A stretch of 6,313 bases of DNA, taken from the NCBI GenBank assembly GCA_015488785.1, contig WFNC01000411.1:1-6313 (forward strand), in the 5' to 3' direction. This document shows positions 1-5,329 of the stretch, in pieces (positions within the stretch are counted from its first letter, which is position 1; the number at the start of each line of letters is the position of its first letter). The stretch comes from Flavobacteriales bacterium. Lineage in GTDB: Bacteria; Bacteroidota; Bacteroidia; Flavobacteriales_D; Parvicellaceae. Under the pieces are notes generated by a model that saw only the letters and a list, made by a program, of their open reading frames with translations, ran no database searches and was not told the DNA's origin. The translations under genes and the position numbers were made by a program.

Positions 1-3
1 ATT

Positions 4-51
4 GTAAATAAATAGTAAATAATAATTGACTTTGAGTAAATTATTATTTAC
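4..51. promoter_or_regulatory. Probable operator of the hicAB operon
   Basis: The hexamer GTAAAT occurs at 4-9, 15-20 and 36-41, and its complement ATTTAC at 46-51. Two overlapping palindromes result. One is a perfect 13-base inverted repeat, GTAAATAATAATT at 15-27 against AATTATTATTTAC at 39-51. The other is a compact 6-4-6 palindrome at 36-51. The right arm enters the -7 box and the left arm of the long repeat enters the -33 box, so a bound protein would block RNA polymerase. The likely ligand is HicB, alone or with HicA, through its helix-turn-helix; that assignment is inferred from the position and from known autoregulation of hic operons. Confidence 0.65.
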
Positions 52-56
52 CTTTG
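26..56 (+). promoter_or_regulatory. Bacteroidota-type promoter of hicAB
   Basis: A TTG at 26-28 and a TACCTTTG at 49-56 are separated by 20 bases. This matches the -33 TTG and -7 TAnnTTTG elements of the primary sigma factor of Bacteroidota. Transcription would start near base 61, giving a leader of about 24 bases before hicA. The same elements with the same spacing precede higB. A TTTG at 31-34 is a second possible -33 element, but its spacing is shorter. Confidence 0.8.
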
Positions 57-84
57 CAAAATGAATTACGGAAAAAAATAATAA

Positions 85-288
85 ATGAAATGTTCTGAAC
101 TGCTTCGAATCCTAAAGAAAGATGGTTGGTATCCGATTTCACAGAAAGGTTCTCATGTAAAATTAAAACATGACACAAAACCGGGAATAATTATTTTTCC
201 AAATCATGGAAGCCAGGAATTAGGAAAAGGACTTGAGAAAAAAATATTCAAGGACGCTGGAATAAAAAATAGGAGGAGAGAATCATGA
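85..288 (+). CDS. hicA: HicA-family mRNA interferase toxin
   Basis: This 67-residue protein is a toxin of the HicA family, small dsRBD-fold ribonucleases that cleave mRNA independently of translation and are held inactive by HicB. The family signature G22-S23-H24 is present, and H24 is the expected catalytic histidine, followed by VKLKH and a GIIIFPNHGSQEL strand-loop. The last third (KGLEKKIFKDAGI) matches the usual C-terminal helix. Length is typical. The ATG at 85 is the only start that keeps the N-terminal helix CSELLRILKKDGW. It has no clear Shine-Dalgarno sequence. The stop overlaps the hicB start by ATGA, so the two genes are translationally coupled. The order is toxin first, as is usual for hic operons. 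Confidence 0.93.
   Translation: MKCSELLRILKKDGWYPISQKGSHVKLKHDTKPGIIIFPNHGSQELGKGLEKKIFKDAGIKNRRRES
271..276 (+). promoter_or_regulatory. Strong Shine-Dalgarno sequence for hicB
   Basis: AGGAGG lies eight bases before the hicB ATG, inside the end of hicA. The other starts in this window lack such a motif, so this one stands out. It would allow new initiation on the antitoxin in addition to coupling through the ATGA overlap. Confidence 0.7.
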
Positions 289-683
289 AAACTATGAGAA
301 AAAAAATAAAAATGATTGTTGAAAAAACAGATACAGGATTTTCAGCATATTCTGAAGATTACCCGATTTTCACAACAGGAAAAACAATACCCGAATTAAT
401 AAATAATGCTTATGAAGCAGCACAACTATTTTTTGAAGAAGAGAATATGAAAATAAACCATGAAAACATAAAATTTGAAATAGATTTTAAACAGTTTTTT
501 CAATATTATAAAGTTTTGAATTCGAAATTTCTTGCAGAAAAAATTGGAATGAATCCAACTTTATTATCTCAATACATTCAAGGTAGAAAAAAACCGTCAG
601 AAAACCAGACAGAAAAAATATTGACCGGTATTCAACAAATTGGGAGGGAATTATCAGAATTGAATTTGATTTATAAAAGATAG
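285..683 (+). CDS. hicB: HicB-family antitoxin with C-terminal HTH
   Basis: This 132-residue protein is the partner antitoxin of HicA. Residues about 7-55 form the partly degenerate RNase H-like HicB domain (IKMIVEKTDTGFSAYSEDYP, then a TGKTIPELINNAYEAA helix) that binds and masks the toxin. Residues about 80-120 (FLAEKIGMNPTLLSQYIQGRK) form a Cro/CI-type helix-turn-helix, which should bind the operator at 4-51. The start at 285 overlaps the hicA stop and follows a perfect AGGAGG at 271-276, eight bases upstream. This is the clearest Shine-Dalgarno sequence in the window and should favour antitoxin synthesis. A second in-frame ATG lies at 294. The stop codon merges directly into the first attC-like motif. 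Confidence 0.92.
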   Translation: MKTMRKKIKMIVEKTDTGFSAYSEDYPIFTTGKTIPELINNAYEAAQLFFEEENMKINHENIKFEIDFKQFFQYYKVLNSKFLAEKIGMNPTLLSQYIQGRKKPSENQTEKILTGIQQIGRELSELNLIYKR

Positions 684-687
684 CACT

Positions 688-821
688 GGCTACAACAAAG
701 GCTATATTGCATGCCGCAATTAGTTGTATATTTGACAATTAAACTTTAAATGAAAATCTGGTAAACAGAAAAATAAAACAATAAAATGCGCCACGCATCA
801 TAGCCCTATACGTTACCTGCC
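688..821 (+). repeat. attC-like recombination site between hicAB and the KAP gene
   Basis: The site opens with GGCTACAAC (688-696) and closes with GTTACCTGCC (812-821). Between them, the 22-base arms 700-721 and 784-805 match as inverted repeats at 17 of 22 positions. They start with a perfect GGCTAT/ATAGCC pair and include a CGCA/TGCG core. Three bases separate the opening motif from the left arm and six separate the right arm from the closing motif, the same asymmetry as at 3000-3137. The middle, 722-783, is AT-rich and unpaired. This is the build of an integron attC site (R''-L''-variable loop-L'-R'). The closing GTTACCT departs from the standard GTTRRRY core, so the identification is by architecture. 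Confidence 0.6.
707..734 (+). promoter_or_regulatory. Possible promoter for the KAP gene inside the attC-like site
   Basis: TATATTTG at 727-734 is a perfect TAnnTTTG -7 element, and a TTG at 707-709 lies 17 bases upstream, at the short end of the accepted spacing. A transcript would start near 740 and reach the KAP start at 839 after about 100 bases. Otherwise the KAP gene would depend on read-through from hicAB. In such AT-rich DNA a chance match is possible. Confidence 0.35.
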
Positions 822-3129
822 ATTTAAAAGACAAGACAATGGAAGAACAAAATAATGAAAATTACACTTCAGACAAACCTATTTTTGATAAAAACAAAGA
901 TGCTTTTCAACGCTTAGAATTTTCTAAAAGAATTGCTGAAACAATAATCGAGCGAAAAAACCAAGACTCAATTGTGTTTGGAATTTTTGGAGTTTGGGGT
1001 GAAGGTAAATCAACGGTTTTAAACTTTATAAGTCAAGAATTAGAAACCAATAAAGATATTTTGACGCTTGCTTTCAATCCATGGAGATATGGTGATGAAG
1101 ATAACTTAATTAAGAACTTCCTAAAAAAAGTAGCGGAACTTCTTGGTAAAGAACTCGATTCGAATAAGGAAAAATTTGCTGGTTTTTTGGGGAAATATGG
1201 AAGTATCAGTTCTGTCTTTGGTGTGGATTTATCGGAAGTTGGAAAAAATATTGCATCTGTTGATTTAGAAGTGTTAAAAAATAGAGTTGACGAGTTTTTA
1301 AAGGAAAGTGAAAAGAGACTTGTGATATTTATTGATGACATTGATAGATTAGATAAACAAGAAATTTATTCTCTCTTTCGACTTGTAAAATTAACGGCAG
1401 ACTTTAATAATACAACCTACATTTTATCATTTGACCAAGAAATGGTTGCATCAGCAATTGGTGACCGATTTGGTTCAGGTGATAAAAAAGCTGGAGAAAG
1501 CTTTATTGAGAAAATTATTCAAGTTCCTTTAATATTACCAAAAGCGCAACCGGATGCTTTAAAAAAATATTGTTTTAAGTTAGTTGATAATGCAATAAAC
1601 AACAGTAAAATTGAACTCTCTAAAGAAGAAGTCCAGCGGTTTGTCTACCAGTTTACAACCAATTTACTAAATAGATTAACAACACCTAGATTAGCAGTAA
1701 GGTATGGAAATACACTATCATTTTCTATGCCATTACTTAAAGGCGAAGTAAATATAGTCGATTTAATGTTGATTGAAGCATTAAGAGTATTTTATCCAAC
1801 ACATTACAGTTTTGTTAAAAGCAATCCTGATTATTTCATAGGTTCTTACTCAAATTCGTATGATATGCATAGGAATGATGAGAAAATTAAATCTATTAAA
1901 GAACATTTGAATAGTCTTGAAATAGGCTTACAAGAGAAGGATAAACAGAAAGTGCGAGATTTGTTGTCTAACCTCTTCCCAAGATTGGACACAGCTTTTA
2001 GCAATCATCACTTTACCAATGATACTTACAATGAATGGTATCTCCAAAAAAGAATTGTTTCTACGAAATATTTTGACCGTTATTTTTCCTATGCTGTAAT
2101 TGAAGGAGATATATCTGATGTTGAATTCAAGCTTCTATTGGAAAGCATAGCCCAAACTGAAAGCATTGATGAAATTACAGAAAAAGTTTCTGCCTTAATA
2201 GAAAAAACATCAAAAGATAATTTTGTCCATAAAATAAGAAGTTTAGAAAAAGAATATTCCTGGGACTCTGCGAAGAAGATTGCTAAAACAATGTGTAATA
2301 TAAGCGAAATGCTGCCCAAAGAAGGGGGAATGATGGGTATGGGTTTTGAAACTCCCTTTGGACAGGCTGCAATTTTTATACTTCAACTTATGAAATACCA
2401 TAAGGACGAAAAAGACTTATTTGACTTTGCTAAAGAACTAATGAATTATCCAAAAAATTTCAGTTTTGCTTATGAAATTAATAATTGGCTACGTTCAGGT
2501 GATAGAAAAGAAGACAAACTTTTTTCTAATGAACAATACCAAGAACTTGCAAAAGTATTAACAGAACGAGCCTTAGAAGAATCAAAAGATAATTCAATTT
2601 TTGAATCATTTCCTGACTATATAGGTTATATAGCACATACTTGGGCTGAAAGAGATAAACCAAGTTTTGACAAGTATGTTGAGAGTTTTTTAAATAGAAA
2701 AAAAGGAAACATATTGGCTTTATTAAGAGCTTATGTTCCAACAATAAAAAGTTCTGCAAAACCAAAACCATTTAAAGGTGATTTGACAAAAGATAGATAT
2801 GAATATTTAGTGTCATTCTACAATAAAAACAACCTTTACGACAAAATACTTGAAATATACCCTTTAGATGTAATACAAGCAGAAGAACCATATTGGATTG
2901 ATATTGATGGGAAAAAAGAATATACTGATTTAAATATGTTACGTCAGTTTATGAAATGGTATTTGCAAGAAAAGGAATTGGATGAAAAAGAATAAGAACG
3001 GCAGGTAACAATGTATAAGCGTAATGCGGGGTTAAGTGCTAAATATGAATGATTTAACTATGAATAAAAATAGTAGTAAATTGAAAATTTGGAGTTTCAA
3101 AAAACCCGCACTCCGCTTATACTGAACCG
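813..3129 (+). other. Predicted gene cassette carrying the KAP NTPase
   Basis: If recombination cuts after the G of the GTT motif, as in integrons, this cassette runs from the TT at 813 to the G at 3129. Its opening GTTACCTGCC (812-821) is the exact reverse complement of its closing GGCAGGTAAC (3000-3009). Only 26 bases lie between the cut and the start codon, and four between the stop codon and the closing motif. A single gene filling the cassette is the usual cassette layout. Boundaries are inferred. Confidence 0.55.
839..2995 (+). CDS. KAP-family P-loop NTPase, probable defence ATPase
   Basis: This 718-residue protein belongs to the KAP NTPases, a STAND-related P-loop group that includes the phage-exclusion protein PifA and the QatA subunit of Qat defence. 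The Walker A motif is G51-VWGEGKS-T59. The KAP motif FNPWRY follows at 80-85, then Walker B LVIFIDDIDR at 161-170 with the family's DD-D-R pattern. The strand TYILSFDQEMVASAI is at 193-207. The membrane segments found in many KAP proteins are absent, so it is likely cytosolic. Residues from about 300 to 718 are helical and charged, with no domain I recognise; they probably sense the trigger or contact an effector. No nuclease or other effector gene accompanies it, so it would act alone or through this C-terminal part. The ATG at 839 lacks a Shine-Dalgarno sequence. The family call is firm; the defence role is inferred. Confidence 0.88.
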   Translation: MEEQNNENYTSDKPIFDKNKDAFQRLEFSKRIAETIIERKNQDSIVFGIFGVWGEGKSTVLNFISQELETNKDILTLAFNPWRYGDEDNLIKNFLKKVAELLGKELDSNKEKFAGFLGKYGSISSVFGVDLSEVGKNIASVDLEVLKNRVDEFLKESEKRLVIFIDDIDRLDKQEIYSLFRLVKLTADFNNTTYILSFDQEMVASAIGDRFGSGDKKAGESFIEKIIQVPLILPKAQPDALKKYCFKLVDNAINNSKIELSKEEVQRFVYQFTTNLLNRLTTPRLAVRYGNTLSFSMPLLKGEVNIVDLMLIEALRVFYPTHYSFVKSNPDYFIGSYSNSYDMHRNDEKIKSIKEHLNSLEIGLQEKDKQKVRDLLSNLFPRLDTAFSNHHFTNDTYNEWYLQKRIVSTKYFDRYFSYAVIEGDISDVEFKLLLESIAQTESIDEITEKVSALIEKTSKDNFVHKIRSLEKEYSWDSAKKIAKTMCNISEMLPKEGGMMGMGFETPFGQAAIFILQLMKYHKDEKDLFDFAKELMNYPKNFSFAYEINNWLRSGDRKEDKLFSNEQYQELAKVLTERALEESKDNSIFESFPDYIGYIAHTWAERDKPSFDKYVESFLNRKKGNILALLRAYVPTIKSSAKPKPFKGDLTKDRYEYLVSFYNKNNLYDKILEIYPLDVIQAEEPYWIDIDGKKEYTDLNMLRQFMKWYLQEKELDEKE

Positions 3130-3137
3130 TTGTGCTT
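3000..3137 (+). repeat. attC-like recombination site between the KAP gene and higBA
   Basis: This is the best-formed site of the window. It opens with GGCAGGTAAC (3000-3009) and closes with GTTGTGCTT (3129-3137). The 18-base arms 3013-3030 and 3105-3122 pair at 16 of 18 positions: GTATAAGCG with CGCTTATAC, then three bases with two mismatches, then TGCGGG with CCCGCA. Spacers are three bases on the left and six on the right. The 74-base centre (3031-3104) is AT-rich. An interrupted hairpin with mismatches between two stem boxes is typical of attC sites, which are recombined as folded single strands. The site lies four bases after the KAP stop codon. Confidence 0.68.
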
Positions 3138-3181
3138 CATGCTAAAAAAAGACACCCGACAAAAGAAAAATAAAAAAAGAC

Positions 3182-3212
3182 TTGCATATATGTAACGAAT
3201 ACGTTACCTTTG
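3182..3212 (+). promoter_or_regulatory. Bacteroidota-type promoter of higBA
   Basis: TTG at 3182-3184 and TACCTTTG at 3205-3212 are 20 bases apart, identical in sequence and spacing to the hicAB promoter. The -7 element ends only five bases before the higB ATG at 3218, so the transcript would start at or next to the start codon and be essentially leaderless. Confidence 0.8.
3192..3207. promoter_or_regulatory. Probable operator of the higBA operon
   Basis: GTAACG-AATA-CGTTAC is a perfect palindrome with six-base arms and a four-base centre. It sits between the -33 and -7 elements and covers the first three bases of TACCTTTG. HigA, the XRE antitoxin encoded downstream, is the expected repressor, as in other hig operons. 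Confidence 0.68.
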
Positions 3213-3217
3213 CCACC

Positions 3218-3547
3218 ATGAGAGAGATATTGATTACACCAGAATGTTTGAATTTTATCGACAGCCAGAATGAAAGAATTTCAACTAAATTTTTTCAACT
3301 GATTGAGGTAATTGGAGAAATAAAAATTGTGCATTCAAACTTCATTAAAAAGTTAACAAACACACAATTTTATGAACTTAGAATAAAAGCTGGCAACGAA
3401 ATCCGGGTAATCATATTTTCTGTAGATCATTCGAATTTTAATGAATGTACGAAAGCAATCTGTTTAATTGGTTTTCATAAAAAATCAACAAAAGACTATA
3501 AAAAAGCGATTAAACAAGCAGAAAAATTATTAGAAAAATATTTATAA
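3218..3547 (+). CDS. higB: RelE/ParE-superfamily toxin, HigB-like
   Basis: This is a 109-residue toxin of the RelE/ParE superfamily, in the HigB-like group usually paired with an XRE antitoxin; relatives cut mRNA on the ribosome. Recognisable parts are the core FIKKLTNTQFYELRIKAGNE, the strand IRVIIF and the C-terminal LIGFHKKSTKDY, then a helix KKAIKQAEKLLEKYL. The core R-K-R residues that usually serve catalysis are present but cannot be assigned safely. I start at the ATG at 3218. An upstream in-frame TTG at 3182 is itself the -33 element, so translation from it is excluded. No Shine-Dalgarno sequence is present, consistent with a leaderless message. The gene is followed by higA after 11 bases, toxin first. 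Confidence 0.85.
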   Translation: MREILITPECLNFIDSQNERISTKFFQLIEVIGEIKIVHSNFIKKLTNTQFYELRIKAGNEIRVIIFSVDHSNFNECTKAICLIGFHKKSTKDYKKAIKQAEKLLEKYL

Positions 3548-3558
3548 AACATAGAATC

Positions 3559-3843
3559 ATGGGACAGTTAATAAAAGCAAAAGACTTAATTGAAAGAAGG
3601 TTTGGTGAAAAAGGAACCGAATCTCGCGAGAAATTCAGAGACGAGGCTTTCTCATATTATTTTGGAGAAATAATCAAAAATCGTCGAAAAGAATTGAAGC
3701 TAAGTCAAAATGATTTAGCTAAAATGGTGGGCAAAAAAAGACCTTATATTTCAAGAATTGAAAATGGTGAAGATATCCGAATATCAAATTTTGTTTTGAT
3801 TGCAAATGCACTTAATCTATCAATAAACTTGACTGCAAAATAA
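3559..3843 (+). CDS. higA: XRE-family antitoxin, HigA-like
   Basis: This 94-residue protein is the probable antitoxin of the upstream toxin and the autorepressor of the operon. Residues 1-35 form a charged N-terminal extension likely to contact the toxin. Residues about 36-91 are a clear Cro/CI-type helix-turn-helix: FGEIIKNRRKELKLSQNDLA, then VGKKRPYISRIENG and a closing helix NFVLIANALNLSINL. It should bind the palindrome at 3192-3207. Start is ATG at 3559, 11 bases after the toxin stop, without a Shine-Dalgarno sequence. The stop lies seven bases before the next attC-like motif. Confidence 0.87.
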   Translation: MGQLIKAKDLIERRFGEKGTESREKFRDEAFSYYFGEIIKNRRKELKLSQNDLAKMVGKKRPYISRIENGEDIRISNFVLIANALNLSINLTAK

Positions 3844-3850
3844 AGCACGA

Positions 3851-3914
3851 AAGCACAACAATTAAGCATCGTTTTCGGCCATAGCCGAATATGTGCTGAG
3901 TGTTGAACTAAACC
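3851..3914 (+). repeat. Short attC-like site after higBA
   Basis: The site opens with AAGCACAAC (3851-3859) and closes with GTTGAACTAAACC (3902-3914), whose first seven bases fit the standard attC core GTTRRRY. The whole span can fold as one hairpin. CAAC 3856-3859 pairs with GTTG 3902-3905, AGCA 3865-3868 with TGCT 3894-3897, and TTCGGC 3874-3879 with GCCGAA 3884-3889 around a CATA loop. The internal loops are nearly symmetrical, five against four bases each. It is close to the minimum length known for attC sites. Confidence 0.55.
3901..3914 (+). repeat. Left copy of the 14-base boundary repeat
   Basis: TGTTGAACTAAACC is perfectly complementary to 6293-6306 and contains the GTTGAAC core of the attC-like site at 3851-3914. 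The match stops at base 3900 outside and 3915 inside. Confidence 0.75.
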
Positions 3915-4135
3915 GGACGAAAGAAGTACTACCTTATATTATTGTGGATTCTATTTTATTGATTTCTCGAGTTGGTAATTTGCAGGAGCCTGTTTGTTGC
4001 TCATTTTTTTCTGTTTCATTCCGAGAGTAGGGTTTTGAGTGCCTGTTTTTAACCTTTTAGCGTTTGTAATGGACTTTTTACGGTTTACCGCTAAAATCGG
4101 AGCATAGCTTTCCTATTGGTGTCTTGCGCAACACC
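3915..4135. other. Non-coding end region downstream of the transposase
   Basis: About 220 bases without a credible gene lie between the boundary repeat and the transposase stop. The only clear structure is a perfect 8-base inverted repeat, TTTTAGCG at 4055-4062 and CGCTAAAA at 4089-4096, with a smaller GTAA/TTAC pair inside. In IS91 elements the replication origin (ori-IS) lies on the 3' side of the transposase gene and has secondary structure, so this stretch is the natural place for it. It could instead be a transcription terminator, but no T-run follows it on the transposase strand. Confidence 0.35.
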
Positions 4136-5329
4136 TCACGAGGCAGGAATACAACAATTAATAGGCCGGGAAATACCTTTGTCAGGAGGAGCTCTGCTAT
4201 TTTCTCTAAACAAGTTGGGTATTGATTTTGTAATCTTCATTCTCCCGCCACAGCATTTGCATATACCGGGCTTTATCCCCATCCTTTCCATGACAATTTC
4301 TTGCCATTTGGTTCCTTTTGGAAACCCCTCGGGAGCGGTAACGCCTAATGAACTACGGATAAGGGCAAGGCTCTTTTTTTTCGATGCACTGGAAAGAAAT
4401 CCATAATGTCTGATACGGGTATAACCCGGTGGTAAGATATGCCTGACAAACAAGCCAAGAAATTCTTCGCCCTTTATTGTTGTTACCTGTTTGGCGTAAT
4501 TGCGGCTGTAGTCGTGCCAGGTAAATGTAACATGGCTATGGGTAACCTCGAGTATCCTGTCGTTGGATATTGCCGTCCGATGGGTATAACGTCCAAGGTA
4601 ATTGATTACCTGTTCGGGGCCACCAAATGGTTGTTTGGCGTAAACTACCCACTCTGTATCGAACAAACCTTTGGGAATTTTTCCCCTTATTTCTTTTTCG
4701 CTGATTGCTTTACGGACAGCGGCCGTGAACCTGCCACGAAACACGCTACTCATCTGGTCAACTTTAAAAAGATACTTCCCTCTTTTTCGTGAATTTTTCC
4801 ATTTTCCATTGGAAAGTAATGCCCCGGCAGGGACTATGAAGTGCAGGTGAGGGTGATAACTAAGGTTTTGTCCCCAGGTGTGAAGGATACCTGTTGCCCC
4901 CATGCGTCCACCTATCCATTTTTTGGTTTTGCCAAAATCATTCAGGACACTCCACGAACAGGAAAACAACAAGTTATACATCTGCCGTTGGTTGTTCTTG
5001 AATAAATCGTTGAGTTTATCAGGAACGGTAAACACCACGTGAAAATACTTTACCGGCAACAGGTCGGCTTCACGTCCAATTATCCATTTCTGTTTGTCAA
5101 TGGCACCACATTTTGGGCAATGCCTGTTTCGGCAACTGTTATAAGCCTCCCTGAGTTCACCACATGATTCGCAGGCTTCAACATGTCCTCCCATGTACGG
5201 CGTACGGCACTTTTGCAGTGCGTCCAGTACCCGGAGTTTATAAGCAGGTAGTTTGGTCTGGGTGTTAAAACCCGGGGAAAACCTGTCGATAATTATTGAA
5301 AGTTCGGCTTTTGACTGACTGTCATTCAT
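4136..5329 (-). CDS. IS91-family HUH transposase
   Basis: This 397-residue protein is a rolling-circle transposase of the IS91 family. An N-terminal zinc ribbon has C53, C56, C66, C71 and C74 (CESC, later RNRHCPKC). The metal-binding HUH motif is H161-L-H163 within YHPHLHFIV. The motif YLGRYTHRTAISNDRI carries two tyrosines, Y244 and Y248, in the Y2 arrangement that nicks and joins single-stranded DNA. A second cysteine cluster CKCC is at 357-360, and the tail contains the family's RAPP motif. No frameshift is seen, so it looks intact. Its start overlaps the recombinase stop by ATGA, so the two are translated together. It should generate a single-stranded intermediate from one end of the element. 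Confidence 0.93.
   Translation of the reverse strand: MNDSQSKAELSIIIDRFSPGFNTQTKLPAYKLRVLDALQKCRTPYMGGHVEACESCGELREAYNSCRNRHCPKCGAIDKQKWIIGREADLLPVKYFHVVFTVPDKLNDLFKNNQRQMYNLLFSCSWSVLNDFGKTKKWIGGRMGATGILHTWGQNLSYHPHLHFIVPAGALLSNGKWKNSRKRGKYLFKVDQMSSVFRGRFTAAVRKAISEKEIRGKIPKGLFDTEWVVYAKQPFGGPEQVINYLGRYTHRTAISNDRILEVTHSHVTFTWHDYSRNYAKQVTTIKGEEFLGLFVRHILPPGYTRIRHYGFLSSASKKKSLALIRSSLGVTAPEGFPKGTKWQEIVMERMGIKPGICKCCGGRMKITKSIPNLFRENSRAPPDKGISRPINCCIPAS

Larger units (their letters stand above)
3130..3902 (+). other. Predicted gene cassette carrying higBA
   Basis: The opening GTTGTGCTT (3129-3137) is the exact reverse complement of the closing AAGCACAAC (3851-3859), and the match resumes after a short bulge (TGC against GCA). 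Predicted cuts fall after G3129 and G3902. The cassette holds a promoter and two genes, which agrees with the rule that toxin-antitoxin cassettes carry their own promoter. Boundaries are inferred. Confidence 0.52.

Noticed and set aside
61..81. Six-codon open frame (ATG to TAA) at the predicted hicAB transcript start.
   Set aside because: It has no Shine-Dalgarno sequence and no composition hint of control. In AT-rich DNA such a frame is expected by chance, so I did not list it as a gene.
683..838. CRISPR or simple intergenic repeat as explanation for the gaps.
   Set aside because: The repeats are not direct or regularly spaced. Each gap has its own inverted repeat, with sequence differing between sites.
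1033..2771. Minus-strand open frames inside the KAP gene.
   Set aside because: They are shadows of a long intact gene, with low-complexity serine- or leucine-rich translations.
3182..3217. Twelve-residue N-terminal extension of HigB from a TTG start.
   Set aside because: The TTG is the -33 promoter element and the stretch contains the operator and -7 box. The family fold begins at the ATG at 3218.
4116..4792. Plus-strand open frames opposite the transposase.
   Set aside because: They lie wholly or mostly antisense to the intact transposase gene, and their translations show no recognisable motif.
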